This document shows positions 18,585 through 28,886 of a stretch of 52,008 nt of DNA, piece after piece. Position numbers and translations under genes: made by a program. Below the pieces are notes generated by a model. That model ran no database searches. It saw only the letters and a list, made by a program, of their open reading frames with translations, and had not been told where the DNA came from. Positions within the stretch are counted from its first letter, which is position 1. Each line of letters opens with the position of its first letter. Source of the DNA: an uncultured Paraprevotella sp. (GTDB lineage Bacteria; Bacteroidota; Bacteroidia; Bacteroidales; Bacteroidaceae); the NCBI GenBank assembly GCA_944321565.1, contig CALULT010000014.1:1-52008 (forward strand), given 5' to 3'.

Positions 18585-19346
18585 TTAACCTTGCCCGCCT
18601 TGTCGCGCCAGGAACCGTTCTGCCGCCGCCAAGTCTTCTGGAGTGTCAATACCAATGGTTTCCACATCGCTGATGCCCACCTTTATCGTATATCCGTTTT
18701 CGAGCCAACGCAATTGTTCCAATGATTCAGCCAATTCGAGGGAAGACTGCGGCAATGCCGTGATTTCCCTCAACACTTCGGCCCTGTAAGCATACAGGCC
18801 GATATGTTTATAATAGGTATGTCCGGCCAACCATTCGCTTTTCTCCACATTTCTCTGAAACGGGATGACAGAACGGCTGAAATACATGGCCTGCCCACGT
18901 TTGTTGACCACCACCTTGGGTGAATTCGGATTTTCGAGGGCGGCCAATCCGTCAGCTGGCACAAATGGTCTCGCCAAAGTGGCAATCTGTGTCTGCGAAT
19001 CATCGAAACAAGCCTTGATGGCTTCTATCTGCCGCGGGCTGATAAAAGGCTCGTCGCCTTGGATGTTGACCACGACATCGTATGGATGCCCCACGATTGT
19101 ATATGCTTCGTAGCAGCGATCTGTGCCGCTCCGGTGATATGTGCCCGTCATGACCGCTTTCCCGCCAAACGCCTGCACGGCATCCGCTATGCGCTCGTCA
19201 TCCGTGGCCACAACCGTCTCGTCCAGCATGCCAGCCACTTGTTCATAAACTCTTTCAATTACCGTCTTACCTCCCAAAAGTGCCAAAGGCTTTCCCGGGA
19301 AACGGGTGGAAGCATATCGTGCAGGAATAATTCCTATAAAATTCAT
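18585..19346 (-). CDS. kdsB: 3-deoxy-manno-octulosonate cytidylyltransferase
   Basis: 253 residues; activates Kdo to CMP-Kdo for inner-core LPS assembly in the cytosol. The N-terminus IGIIPARYASTRFPGKPL is the nucleotide-binding signature. The catalytic acidic site VVNIQGDEPFI and the C-terminal ETIGIDTPEDL are diagnostic of KdsB. First gene of a six-gene minus-strand operon; it shares its upstream region with folK, which is transcribed the other way. Confidence 0.95.
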   Translation of the reverse strand: MNFIGIIPARYASTRFPGKPLALLGGKTVIERVYEQVAGMLDETVVATDDERIADAVQAFGGKAVMTGTYHRSGTDRCYEAYTIVGHPYDVVVNIQGDEPFISPRQIEAIKACFDDSQTQIATLARPFVPADGLAALENPNSPKVVVNKRGQAMYFSRSVIPFQRNVEKSEWLAGHTYYKHIGLYAYRAEVLREITALPQSSLELAESLEQLRWLENGYTIKVGISDVETIGIDTPEDLAAAERFLARQGGQG

Positions 19347-19375
19347 GAGCGTTTAATCGATTAATTCAAATGTAC

Positions 19376-19404
19376 CTTACAAAAATACAAAATAATTTTG
19401 TAAG
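19376..19404. promoter_or_regulatory. 9-bp inverted repeat over both kdsB and folK promoters
   Basis: CTTACAAAA (19376-19384) and TTTTGTAAG (19396-19404) are perfect complements around 11 bases. The left arm overlaps the kdsB -7 box and the right arm overlaps the folK -33 box. A dimeric repressor or activator could act on both genes here. Confidence 0.5.
19380..19387 (-). promoter_or_regulatory. -7 box of the kdsB operon promoter
   Basis: Minus strand TATTTTTG, an exact TAnnTTTG. Transcription would begin near 19373, about 27 bases before the kdsB ATG. CAAA at 19411-19414 (TTTG on the minus strand) is a possible -33 box at slightly long spacing. Confidence 0.55.
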
Positions 19405-19428
19405 CCACGGCAAAAACACCTATTTTTG
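19397..19428 (+). promoter_or_regulatory. folK promoter, complete -33 and -7
   Basis: TTTG (19397-19400), exactly 20 bases, then TATTTTTG (19421-19428). This fits the Bacteroidetes consensus on both elements. The transcript would start near 19434, which rules out the upstream in-frame ATG at 19370 and sets the folK start at 19442. Confidence 0.75.
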
Positions 19429-19441
19429 TGCGCAAAAAGGC

Positions 19442-19831
19442 ATGCCCAAAGAATGTTTCATCGGATTAGGAAGCAACGAAAACACTGCATCCAACATGAT
19501 TTCCGCCCAAAAGGACTTACTGCGTTTTTTCCCCGACATACGGTTCAGCAGTCTTCTGCAAACCCGCCCCATAGGTTTCTGTTCGCCAAATCCCTTTTTC
19601 AACATGACCGCCGTATGCACCACGTCGCTTCCACTAACGGGAATCAGACAATTGCTCAAACAAATAGAAATGGCGTTGGGACGCAAACCCGAAGACAAGG
19701 CGCATGGCATCGTGAAAATAGACCTTGACCTGCTGGCGTACGACGGACAAATCCTCAAGCCGGAAGACTGGGAACGGCCTTACGTGCAAGAAGGCGTGAA
19801 CGAATTATCCCACAAACACGCCTCCCGCTAA
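19442..19831 (+). CDS. folK: 2-amino-4-hydroxy-6-hydroxymethyldihydropteridine pyrophosphokinase
   Basis: 129 residues; transfers pyrophosphate from ATP to the pterin alcohol in folate synthesis. The start MPKECFIGLGSNENTA gives the typical GLGSN opening. The middle NPFFNMTAVCTTSL and the metal-binding IDLDLLAYDG (two Asp) are present. The protein is shorter than E. coli FolK (159), and the usual Arg before the DxD pair (GPRTLDLD) is replaced by GIVKIDLD. So the assignment is good by motif, but the active site is not textbook. It converges on the PBP gene with 32 bases between stops. The folate partner folC is elsewhere in the window (34903). Confidence 0.8.
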   Translation: MPKECFIGLGSNENTASNMISAQKDLLRFFPDIRFSSLLQTRPIGFCSPNPFFNMTAVCTTSLPLTGIRQLLKQIEMALGRKPEDKAHGIVKIDLDLLAYDGQILKPEDWERPYVQEGVNELSHKHASR

Positions 19832-19863
19832 CATACGCCATACAGGGCAAGAAATGGCAGTTT

Positions 19864-22191
19864 CTATTCGAAGACTTCATCTATGCCGCCATATTCCTCC
19901 ACTGGAGCCTCTTCCGTCAGGATAGTGTCCGCGCATGGGTCAAAACCTTCCGGTATTTCGAACTTGTCATCGGGAGAATAGCCCAAATCCTTATCTTTAA
20001 ACACCTTTTGGAAGAAATATGCCACGACCGGCAATGCCGAAGAAGCCCCTTGGCCGTGCGTCATGGTGTTGAAATGGATGTCACGGTCTTCGCCTCCTAC
20101 CCAGCAACCAGCCGAAAGAGTAGGCGTAAAGCAAACGAACCAGCCATCGGAATTGCGGTTTGTCGTGCCTGTCTTCCCGCCCATGTCCGCAGTCACATGA
20201 TAACGGAAGCGCATGCGTCCTCCTGTGCCCCCGTTCATCACGCCCTGCAACATGATAATCATCTTATAGGCGCTTTCTTCGCTGATGACTTCTGTCATCC
20301 GGGGTTGGAACTCACCAACCACATTGCCTTCGCTGTCTTCTATGCGCGACACGAACAAAGGTGCCGTACGGATACCCTTGTTGGCAAAAGCCGTATAAGC
20401 ACTGACCATCTCCGACACGGAAATTTCACATGGGCCAAGACATAGTGCCATCGAAGGATGGATTTCCCGGTTCTGCACTCCGAATTCATGAATCAGCCTT
20501 ACCAAGGCAGACGGGCTGAGACGGCTCATCAGATAAGCCGAAATCCAGTTGTTGGACTGTGCCAAGCCCCACTTCAAGGTCACCATCTCGCCATAATGCG
20601 AACGGCTACCGTTGCGAGGTGTCCATGGTTTTCCCGCCACGATGTATGTCTGTTGCACATTCGGAGCCAAGTCGCAAGGCGACATACCGTTCTCCATGGC
20701 CAAGGTGTAAAGGAACGGTTTGATAGTGGAGCCCACCTGCCGCCTTCCCACTCCGGCCATGTCATACTGAAAATAGCGGTAATCGGGTCCGCCCACATAC
20801 GCCTTGACAAATCCCGTATGCGTGTCCATGCACATAAACCCAGACCGCAGGAAACTCTTATAATAACGTATGGAGTCCATCGGTGTCATGACGGTATCGA
20901 CCTCGCCATGATAAGAAAACACGGTCATCTCACAGGGAGTGTTGAAGGCTTTAGTGATTTCCTCGTCCGTGGCACCCGTCTTGTGCATCTTGATGTAGCG
21001 TTCGCTCTGTCGCACGGAACGCCACATGATCTGTTCCACCTCCTTTGCGGTCAATTGGTTGGAAAAAGGCCTCGTCTTCTGATTCCGCTTTTCCTTGTCG
21101 AATATCGGCTGCAGGTAACCGGCCACATGCTCTTCCACCGCCTCTTCCGCATATTGCTGCATCCGGGAGTCTATGGTGGTATATACTTTCAGCCCGTCGG
21201 TATATAGATTATAAGGTGTGCCGTCCTTCTTGCGGTTCTTGTTACACCACCCATAAAGCGGGTCTGTCTCCCATGCCAGCGAGTCCTCATAATATTGCTG
21301 GTCTTGCCACGAAGCGTAATCACTGCGGCGGGGTTCCTTGGCCATCAGCATGGTGCGCAAGCGTTCACGCAGGTAAGTGGCCATGCCTTCCTTATGGTCC
21401 ACCCGGTGGAAACGCAGTCCGATGGGTTCCTGCTTGTGCAAGTCCGCATCCACCTTGCTCAGATAACCAGCCTTCACCATCTGTTCCAGCACCACATTGC
21501 GGCGTTCCCTGCAACGTTCCGGTTTGCGCACGGGGTTGAAGTACGAAGGATTTTTGCACATGCCTATCAGGGTGGCCGCTTCGGCCACCGACAGGTTCTT
21601 GGGCTCTTTATTAAAATAGGTGCGTGCCGCGGTTTTGATGCCCACGGCATTGTGGAGGAAATCAAAATAATTGAGATACATCGTGATGATTTCCTCCTTC
21701 GTGTAATATCGCTCCAGCTTCACGGCAATCACCCACTCTATCGGCTTCTGCAAAGCACGTTCCATCGTGCTTTGCGCCACATCCGTGTAGAGCTGCTTTG
21801 CCAATTGCTGCGTAATCGTGCTGCCTCCCCCTGCATTGCTTTGCCCTAGAATCACACGCTTCACGATGACACGCGCCAAAGCACGGTAGTCTATCCCCGA
21901 ATGCTCGTAGAAGCGTTCGTCTTCCGTGGCCACAAGGGCTTTCACCAGCCATGGCGACAAATCGTCATATCCCACAAAGATGCGGTTGGCCCTGCTGTAT
22001 GACCAAGTGCCCAACAATTTCCCGTCGGCCGAGATGACCTGTGTGGCATATTTGTTCACCGGATTCTCCAACTGGTACAAGTTGGGCATATATCCAATCC
22101 ACCCGTGCCATATCGCATAAAAGGCCAAAGATACCGCACTGATGCACAAGAACAGAATCACCCATAAAGTGATTACAAACTTTTTCCTCAT
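19864..22191 (-). CDS. Class A penicillin-binding protein (PBP1A-like)
   Basis: About 775 residues from ATG 22191; the open frame begins with a TTG at 22239, but that codon lies inside the -7 box. One N-terminal transmembrane anchor (about 4-26) is followed by the GT51 glycosyltransferase domain with EDERFYEHSGIDYRA and GGGSTITQQLAKQLY. Then comes the transpeptidase domain with STIKP (SxxK), SNNW (SxN) and GKTGTTNRNSDGWF (KTG). The enzyme polymerises and cross-links peptidoglycan in the periplasm. Monocistronic, with its own promoter facing that of pyrB. Confidence 0.94.
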   Translation of the reverse strand: MRKKFVITLWVILFLCISAVSLAFYAIWHGWIGYMPNLYQLENPVNKYATQVISADGKLLGTWSYSRANRIFVGYDDLSPWLVKALVATEDERFYEHSGIDYRALARVIVKRVILGQSNAGGGSTITQQLAKQLYTDVAQSTMERALQKPIEWVIAVKLERYYTKEEIITMYLNYFDFLHNAVGIKTAARTYFNKEPKNLSVAEAATLIGMCKNPSYFNPVRKPERCRERRNVVLEQMVKAGYLSKVDADLHKQEPIGLRFHRVDHKEGMATYLRERLRTMLMAKEPRRSDYASWQDQQYYEDSLAWETDPLYGWCNKNRKKDGTPYNLYTDGLKVYTTIDSRMQQYAEEAVEEHVAGYLQPIFDKEKRNQKTRPFSNQLTAKEVEQIMWRSVRQSERYIKMHKTGATDEEITKAFNTPCEMTVFSYHGEVDTVMTPMDSIRYYKSFLRSGFMCMDTHTGFVKAYVGGPDYRYFQYDMAGVGRRQVGSTIKPFLYTLAMENGMSPCDLAPNVQQTYIVAGKPWTPRNGSRSHYGEMVTLKWGLAQSNNWISAYLMSRLSPSALVRLIHEFGVQNREIHPSMALCLGPCEISVSEMVSAYTAFANKGIRTAPLFVSRIEDSEGNVVGEFQPRMTEVISEESAYKMIIMLQGVMNGGTGGRMRFRYHVTADMGGKTGTTNRNSDGWFVCFTPTLSAGCWVGGEDRDIHFNTMTHGQGASSALPVVAYFFQKVFKDKDLGYSPDDKFEIPEGFDPCADTILTEEAPVEEYGGIDEVFE

Positions 22192-22236
22192 AAACTGTTT
22201 CTTTCTTCTTCTTTCTTCGTCCGAAGTCGCAAAGTG

Positions 22237-22244
22237 CAAAATTA
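22237..22244 (-). promoter_or_regulatory. -7 box of the PBP gene
   Basis: Minus strand TAATTTTG, an exact TAnnTTTG match. Transcription would begin near 22230, 39 bases before the chosen ATG at 22191. Confidence 0.55.
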
Positions 22245-22328
22245 CAAATAAACTTGATACGAACGGGGCTAATCGAAGAAAAGTTGGCTAAATGATGCGG
22301 AACATGCGCACGTTTCATCTTTTTTTAT

Positions 22329-22336
22329 TAACTTTG
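22329..22336 (+). promoter_or_regulatory. -7 box of the pyrBI promoter
   Basis: TAACTTTG, 42 bases before the pyrB start. It follows a run of seven T that may act as part of the upstream element. No clear TTTG -33 box is visible. Confidence 0.5.
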
Positions 22337-22377
22337 ACAGCTAAAGAAGTTCTATTTATCAGCAAAAAGAATCCGAA

Positions 22378-23325
<948 letters not shown>

Positions 23326-23345
23326 CCAATATCACGACGAATAAG

Positions 23346-23801
23346 ATGAAGAGACAAGAACTATTGGTTGCCGCGCTCGAAAACGGCACCGTAATCGACC
23401 ATATACCTTCCAGCAAATTGTTCGAAGTGGTCAACCTGCTCCATCTAGAAGAGATGAGAACCTCCATCACGGTGGGCTACAACCTGAAAAGCAAAAAGAT
23501 GGGGCATAAGAGCATCATCAAGATTGCGGGCAAGTTCTTTTCCGACGAGGAAATCAACCAACTGGCCGTGGTAAGCCCCAACGTGACGCTCAGCGTCATC
23601 CGCGACTACGAGGTTGTTGAAAAAAAGGAAGTCAAGTTGCCCGAAGAGCTACGCGGCATCGTGAAATGCGCCAATCCCCAATGCATCACGAACAACGAGC
23701 CCATGAAGACTTATTTCCACGTGGTTCCCGGAGAGCACCCCGCATTGCGTTGCCACTACTGCAACAAGGAAATCAGCCTGGAACACGTGAAACTGGTATA
23801 A
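23346..23801 (+). CDS. pyrI: Aspartate carbamoyltransferase regulatory subunit
   Basis: 151 residues. The N-terminal domain binds the allosteric nucleotides ([12 protein letters not shown], with the nucleotide-contacting Lys and His positions kept). The C-terminal domain has the four zinc cysteines in CANPQC and CHYC that hold it to PyrB. Its presence implies CTP/ATP feedback control of the enzyme. Confidence 0.96.
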   Translation: MKRQELLVAALENGTVIDHIPSSKLFEVVNLLHLEEMRTSITVGYNLKSKKMGHKSIIKIAGKFFSDEEINQLAVVSPNVTLSVIRDYEVVEKKEVKLPEELRGIVKCANPQCITNNEPMKTYFHVVPGEHPALRCHYCNKEISLEHVKLV

Positions 23802-23814
23802 TCCCCCCGAACCC

Positions 23815-24384
23815 ATGAAACAAGACTGGAAACCGGGAACCATGATTTATCCCCTGCCCGCCCTTTTGGTCAGTTGCGGGAGCACCCCGGAGGATTACAA
23901 CCTCTTCACCGTGGCGTGGGCAGGAACGATATGCACCAATCCGGCCATGTGCTACATATCGGTGCGGCCGGAACGGCATTCCTACCGGCTGATAAAGGAA
24001 AACATGGAGTTTGTCATCAACCTGACCACGGAAGACATGGCTTATGCCACAGACTGGTGCGGTGTAAGGTCGGGGCGCGACTACCGGAAATTCGAAGAAA
24101 TGAAGCTCACGCCGGGAAAAGCCCGCATGGTGGCCGCCCCCATCGTGGAAGAATCGCCGCTCAACATCGAATGCCGCGTGAAGGAAATCGTTTCCTTGGG
24201 CAGCCACGACATGTTCATTGCCGAAGTGTTGAACGTCAAGGCCGACGAACGCTACATGGACCCGGAAAGCGGGAAGTTCTCGCTCGATGCCAGCCATCCG
24301 CTGGTCTATCTGCACGGGGCATATTATGGCTTAGGGCGGAAAATAGGGAAATTCGGCTGGAGCGTGGAAAAGAAAAAAGAATAG
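23815..24384 (+). CDS. Flavin-reductase-like FMN-binding split-barrel protein
   Basis: 189 residues. The fold is recognisable from YPLPALLVSCGS, NLFTVAWAGTICTNPAMCYISVRPERHSY and FVINLTTEDMAYATD (cores WAGTICTNPAMCYISVRP and FVINLTTEDM). The family uses FMN, either reducing flavin with NAD(P)H or acting as an oxidoreductase partner. It follows pyrI by 13 bases and precedes glyA by 28, so it is likely cotranscribed, but its link to pyrimidine or one-carbon metabolism is not evident from the sequence. Confidence 0.85.
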   Translation: MKQDWKPGTMIYPLPALLVSCGSTPEDYNLFTVAWAGTICTNPAMCYISVRPERHSYRLIKENMEFVINLTTEDMAYATDWCGVRSGRDYRKFEEMKLTPGKARMVAAPIVEESPLNIECRVKEIVSLGSHDMFIAEVLNVKADERYMDPESGKFSLDASHPLVYLHGAYYGLGRKIGKFGWSVEKKKE

Positions 24385-24412
24385 GAACACCAATTAAAAA
24401 AGTAATATCACA

Positions 24413-25693
24413 ATGAAAACAGACAGCACGGTTTTTGAACTGATCGAGAAAGAACACCAACGCCAGCTCAAAGGCATCGAACTCATCGCTTCGGAGAACT
24501 TCGTGAGCGACGAGGTCATGAAAGCCATGGGCTCATGGTTGACCAACAAGTATGCAGAGGGATATCCCGGCAAACGTTACTACGGAGGCTGCCAGGTCGT
24601 GGACGAAGTGGAAAGCCTGGCCATCGAACGGGTGTGCAAGCTGTTCGACGCGGAATATGCCAACGTGCAGCCCCACTCCGGCGCACAGGCCAACGCAGCC
24701 GTCTTCCTGGCTTGCCTGAAAGCCGGAGACACTTTCATGGGACTGAACCTGGACCACGGAGGACACCTCTCGCACGGTTCACCAGTGAACACTTCCGGCA
24801 TCCTCTACCATGCCGTCGGCTACAACCTGAACAAGGAAACCGGGCGGGTGGACTACGACGAGATGGAAAAGCTGGCCTTGGAACACAAGCCCAAGATGAT
24901 CATCGGCGGCGGGTCGGCCTATAGCCGCGAATGGGATTATGAACGCATGCGCGAAATCGCAGACAAGGTGGGTGCCATCTTCATGGTGGACATGGCACAT
25001 CCCGCAGGACTGATTGCAGCCGGGCTGCTGAAGAACCCCGTGAAGTATGCCCACATCGTGACTTCCACCACCCATAAGACTTTGCGCGGCCCGCGCGGCG
25101 GCATCATCCTGATGGGCAAGGACTTCGACAACCCGTGGGGCTTGAAGACCCCGAAGGGTGAAATCAAGAAGATGAGCCAGATTCTCAACAGTGCCGTGTT
25201 CCCCGGCATACAGGGCGGCCCGTTGGAACATGTCATCGCAGCCAAGGCAGTGGCCTTCAACGAAGCCCTTCAACCCGAGTTCAAGGAGTGGGCCAAACAG
25301 GTGCAGAAGAATGCCAAAGTGTTGGCCGACGAACTGATGAAGCGCGGATTCGACATCGTGAGCGGCGGCACAGACAACCACTCCATGCTGGTGGACTTGC
25401 GCAGCAAATATCCCGACCTGACCGGCAAGGTGGCCGAGAAAGCCTTGGTGGCTGCCGACATCACGGTAAACAAGAACATGGTGCCATTCGACACCCGCAG
25501 CGCATTCCAAACTTCCGGCATCCGTCTGGGAACTCCCGCCATCACCACCCGGGGCGCGAAGGAAAACTTGATGGTCATCATCGCCGAACTGATTGAAAAG
25601 GTATTGGACGCGCCGGAGGACGAACAAGTCATCACCGCTGTGCGCAACCAAGTGAACGACCTCATGAAGGATTATCCGTTGTTTGCTTATTAA
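24413..25693 (+). CDS. glyA: Serine hydroxymethyltransferase
   Basis: 426 residues; converts serine and tetrahydrofolate to glycine and methylene-tetrahydrofolate. The PLP-binding Lys222 lies in [14 protein letters not shown]. The N-terminal [15 protein letters not shown] and the [14 protein letters not shown] motif are typical. Last gene of the pyrB unit; a near-perfect 17-bp stem terminates the transcript. Confidence 0.97.
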   Translation: MKTDSTVFELIEKEHQRQLKGIELIASENFVSDEVMKAMGSWLTNKYAEGYPGKRYYGGCQVVDEVESLAIERVCKLFDAEYANVQPHSGAQANAAVFLACLKAGDTFMGLNLDHGGHLSHGSPVNTSGILYHAVGYNLNKETGRVDYDEMEKLALEHKPKMIIGGGSAYSREWDYERMREIADKVGAIFMVDMAHPAGLIAAGLLKNPVKYAHIVTSTTHKTLRGPRGGIILMGKDFDNPWGLKTPKGEIKKMSQILNSAVFPGIQGGPLEHVIAAKAVAFNEALQPEFKEWAKQVQKNAKVLADELMKRGFDIVSGGTDNHSMLVDLRSKYPDLTGKVAEKALVAADITVNKNMVPFDTRSAFQTSGIRLGTPAITTRGAKENLMVIIAELIEKVLDAPEDEQVITAVRNQVNDLMKDYPLFAY

Positions 25694-25713
25694 GGAAACG
25701 GCATCCAGCCACA

Positions 25714-25754
25714 AAACGACTCGCCGCAGGCGGACAACCTGCGGCGAGTCGTTT
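25714..25754 (+). terminator. Strong hairpin terminator after glyA
   Basis: AAACGACTCGCCGCAGG (25714-25730) is perfectly complementary to 25738-25754 across a 7-base loop CGGACAA. The stem exits into GTTTCC, a short T-run, which suits termination on the plus strand. Confidence 0.8.
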
Positions 25755-25779
25755 CCGTGAATGGCCCGCAAACCTCCGC

Positions 25780-26514
25780 TTGTCGGTTTCCAAAAGCCTG
25801 TCCTCGCAATTCATTCAACGGAATAAGGCACAGATAAAAAAGGATATACACCCATTCAATCCACAAGCCAAAACCGAATTACAATTCTGCGCTTATGAAC
25901 GGCGTAACTATTGTAACGCCATCGGACAATTGGTAGCGTCTATTCCTGCGGATAAATCCATCTTTTTGTTAGGACGGTATTCCTTTGATGACTATTACTT
26001 ATCATTTCTGTACAAATCAGTGAAAGAGGGCAACCGCTTTTACTACTTCATTGGAAACCGGAAAATTGAATTCTTGACTGTGCACAAATCCAAAGGGCTT
26101 GAAGCGGACTATGTAATAATACTCCAATGCAACAAAGATACTTATGGATTTCCCTCAATGGTAAATGATGACCCTGTTCTTGATTATGTCCTGACTAAAA
26201 GCGACCAATATCCGTATGGTGAAGAACGCAGGTTGTTTTATGTAGCTATTACCAGAGCGAAAATAAAGACATACGTTCTTTATGACAGACGTTTCCCATC
26301 CGTCTTTGTTGACGAGTTCTTACACCCTGAAAAGGTCACGGAGGAAAGTTACGCTAAGCATCCCAATGCCAACAAGAAATGGACACGCAGTGCTGACAAA
26401 TTCCTGCTTACCCTTTACCATGAAGGAAAGAGCATAAAGTACATTGCGGAGAAAATGGGAAGAAGTCAAACCTCTATCGTGATGCGAATAGGAAAATTGG
26501 AAGGTAGGCAATAA
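25780..26514 (+). pseudogene. 3' remnant of a UvrD/Rep-like DNA helicase
   Basis: The 244-codon frame holds only the end of a superfamily 1 helicase: EFLTVHKSKGLEADYVIIL (motif V, about residues 96-114) and GEERRLFYVAITRAK (motif VI, about 147-161). Walker A, Walker B and motifs Ia-IV are missing. Protein-like sequence begins abruptly at SSQFIQRNKAQIKKDI, some 40 bases after the glyA terminator, and the only start is a TTG. The end (WTRSADKFLLTLYHEGKSIKYIAEKMGRS) looks like a small helix-turn-helix (core KSIKYIAEKMGRSQTS). The base composition is visibly AT-richer than glyA. I read this as a deletion or transfer scar. A start for a functional short protein cannot be ruled out. The following 90 bases to the convergent gene hold only a 7-bp palindrome. 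Confidence 0.75.
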
Positions 26515-26604
26515 TAAAAAACGCTCATTGTGCCATTTCATTTGACAAATGACACCATCTTACCCCACTTGGCAAAGAATGTTGTTGCTTCCAATCTCCC
26601 CCCT

Positions 26605-27483
26605 CTAACGCGAAACGGAGCAATAAAATCCTATCTTATAAAAGCCGAAAGCCCACAACGAGGGATGCCTCCCCAACAGGTTGCGCCGGAGCAAAGGACG
26701 CGCCACGCCAAACAACCAACGCACCAGCCCCGCCATACGGAAACGTTTCAGAATACCATAAAGCCGCAAGATGCCGGAACTGCCTTCCAGTTTGCTGCGG
26801 AGCAAATACAATGTGCGCAACGACTCTTCCGTTTTGCGCAGCAGATTCACGCCATCGTCCAATCCGCAATTCATCAACGGATTGTCGATATGCAAGATGG
26901 CGATTCCGTCGGCCTTGAGGGATTTCCCGAACAAGGTGTCTTCGTGGCCGTAACGCACGATAGATTCGTCAAACAGATGTTTCAAAAAGGTTTCCCGGCG
27001 AACCATGAAATTAAACGTGCGGAACACCTCGTAGGGATGCCGCGCACGACGTTCAGCCGTGAAACGGGGTTCGGCATGTTTCTCATAACGATAAGCCAAG
27101 GCCACCTCAGGCGAAGGCAACTTGGGAGGATGTACCAATCCACCGTAAATGACGGGAGCCTGCCGCCGCACAGCCATGTAATTCCCCAAAAAGCTGTCGC
27201 TCACCACGGCTGCATCGCTATCCATAAACAAAAGGTATTCGTATCGTGCCTGCTGCCCCAGGATGTTACGGATGCGGGCGCGGCCCACGTTTTCTTCCAG
27301 TTCGATGTATTTGCAATGAGAAATATGGTTTATCTTCCGGTTTTCCCGCTTGTAATCCTCCTTAGAAGCATCATCGGCCACCAAAATCTCATACGCACAT
27401 CCCAGCCCCTCGGCTTGCCGCTGCAAATCGGTCACCAGTTTGACACAAACATAATTATATGTCGGAATCAAGACAGACAGCAT
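26605..27483 (-). CDS. Family 2 glycosyltransferase
   Basis: 292 residues with a GT-A fold: SVLIPTYNY at the N-terminus, ILVADDAS, NVGRARIRN and the metal-binding LLFMDSDAAV at about residue 90, then the acceptor-side RTFNFMVRRETF and GHEDTLFG. It transfers an activated sugar, probably in cell-surface glycan or LPS assembly; the C-terminal basic/hydrophobic stretch (RMAGLVRWLFGVARPLLRR) may hold it at the membrane (core LVRWLFGVARPLL). It follows tilS by 15 bases, so both are probably on one transcript. Confidence 0.88.
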   Translation of the reverse strand: MLSVLIPTYNYVCVKLVTDLQRQAEGLGCAYEILVADDASKEDYKRENRKINHISHCKYIELEENVGRARIRNILGQQARYEYLLFMDSDAAVVSDSFLGNYMAVRRQAPVIYGGLVHPPKLPSPEVALAYRYEKHAEPRFTAERRARHPYEVFRTFNFMVRRETFLKHLFDESIVRYGHEDTLFGKSLKADGIAILHIDNPLMNCGLDDGVNLLRKTEESLRTLYLLRSKLEGSSGILRLYGILKRFRMAGLVRWLFGVARPLLRRNLLGRHPSLWAFGFYKIGFYCSVSR

Positions 27484-27498
27484 ACTCCGTCCTCCGCA

Positions 27499-28863
27499 TT
27501 ATGGATTTTGTGTTTCCGTCCGACACCTTCTTTGACATTGGATGACAAGCACCCGTGTGGTATGCCCGTCTATCCGGAAACGTTCGTCGGGACGCTCACC
27601 CACCAGCCATGCGATAGCGTCTCCGCTGCACACGACCAACTGACGTTCTTTCTCGAAAAGAGTCTTTTTCCGGTCCGTCAGGTAATCGCTCACCAGCTTC
27701 TCCCCTTGCATGCCAAACGGGACAAAGCGGTCGCCCTCTTGCACGAGACGCACCGTGACGGGATATTCCAGTTTGTCCAAATCCAAACAAGCTGTGTCTT
27801 TCCCGCGCGGGATATCAAACCCCTCCACACAATGCACCCGGCTGATGGAGAAATCCATGTCGGGAGCCACCTGCACGAAGCCGTCCAAAGGCAACACGTC
27901 ACACAGACAACGATAAACCTCGCTTTTACGCCTGAGCCACAAACAACCACGGTCGCGCAACAAGCGCCATTCGTCGCTTTCATAGACTTTCCCCGGCTCC
28001 CCGTCGAGCCGTTCATAGATCTCGGCCACCTGTGCGCCGTTGAATCCATAGCCGTAAAGCAGCTCGAAAAGCAAAGTGCGCGGAGCCGGGAGTGCCTTCA
28101 AGGTTTCTATGTCGATGCGGTTTCCGCCCATGGCCTTGCCCTTCAAACCTTCCACCGCCACCTTATATAATATATAGGCATCCGACAAATGCCGCAACGT
28201 GTCTTGCAATGTGTCGAAGACACCCGGATTAATGCCTTGCATCATCGGCAGCAGTTCCAAGCGTATCTTGTTGCGCACCGCGTCCGTCCCAAGATTCGTG
28301 CTGTCCGTCACAAAGTCCTGCCCCTTTTCGGCCAGATAGGCTTCGATTTCCTCGCGACTGGTATCCAACAAAGGGCGCACCACATGTCCGTTCCGGTAGT
28401 CCATGCCCGTCAATCCCTTCAGCCCCGTGCCACGCACAAGATTGAGCAACATAGTCTCCACGTTGTCATTGCGGTGATGGGCTACGGCCACTTTGTCCAA
28501 CCGCCAATCTGCAAGCAGCCGTTCGAAACAGTCATAGCGAAGGTCGCGGGCGGCCATTTCGATACTGATTCCCCGAGAGCGGGCATAAGCTTCCGTGTCA
28601 AACTCCGACACATGCAACCGGACGGAAAGTTTCCGGCACAAGTCACGGACAAACTTTTCATCACGATCGGATTCCTCTCCGCGCAAATGGAAATTGCAAT
28701 GGACGGCTTCACAATGCAAGCCAGCCTCCCGAAGCAACATGAGCAACGCCACGGAATCGGCTCCTCCGCTCACGCCCACCAACACCTTGTCTTCGGGCAC
28801 GAACAGGGAATGCTCCCCTATCGTGGCCATCATCTTCACGCATAACCTGTTTCCTTGTGCCAT
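27499..28863 (-). CDS. tilS: tRNA(Ile)-lysidine synthase
   Basis: About 454 residues from ATG 28863. It modifies C34 of the AUA-reading isoleucine tRNA to lysidine with ATP and lysine. The N-type ATP pyrophosphatase P-loop SGGADS is at residues 33-38, followed by HCNFHLRGEESDRDE, VAHHRNDNVETMLLNLVRGTGLKGLTGM and the C-terminal TilS domain (RFVPFGMQGEKLVSDYLTDRK; cores VAHHRNDNVETML and FVPFGMQGEKLVSDYL). The frame is open upstream to 28923, but a -7 box at 28887-28894 lies inside that stretch, so transcription begins after it and ATG 28863 is the better start. Confidence 0.93.
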   Translation of the reverse strand: MAQGNRLCVKMMATIGEHSLFVPEDKVLVGVSGGADSVALLMLLREAGLHCEAVHCNFHLRGEESDRDEKFVRDLCRKLSVRLHVSEFDTEAYARSRGISIEMAARDLRYDCFERLLADWRLDKVAVAHHRNDNVETMLLNLVRGTGLKGLTGMDYRNGHVVRPLLDTSREEIEAYLAEKGQDFVTDSTNLGTDAVRNKIRLELLPMMQGINPGVFDTLQDTLRHLSDAYILYKVAVEGLKGKAMGGNRIDIETLKALPAPRTLLFELLYGYGFNGAQVAEIYERLDGEPGKVYESDEWRLLRDRGCLWLRRKSEVYRCLCDVLPLDGFVQVAPDMDFSISRVHCVEGFDIPRGKDTACLDLDKLEYPVTVRLVQEGDRFVPFGMQGEKLVSDYLTDRKKTLFEKERQLVVCSGDAIAWLVGERPDERFRIDGHTTRVLVIQCQRRCRTETQNP

Positions 28864-28886
28864 TTTCGATTGACTGTTTAGACACA

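Noticed and set aside
24779-25771. 330-residue frame opposite glyA
   Set aside because: Pure shadow of glyA; it also runs into the terminator stem.
26530-28170. 546-codon plus-strand frame opposite the GT2 and tilS genes
   Set aside because: Antisense to two motif-confirmed genes and without any family feature.
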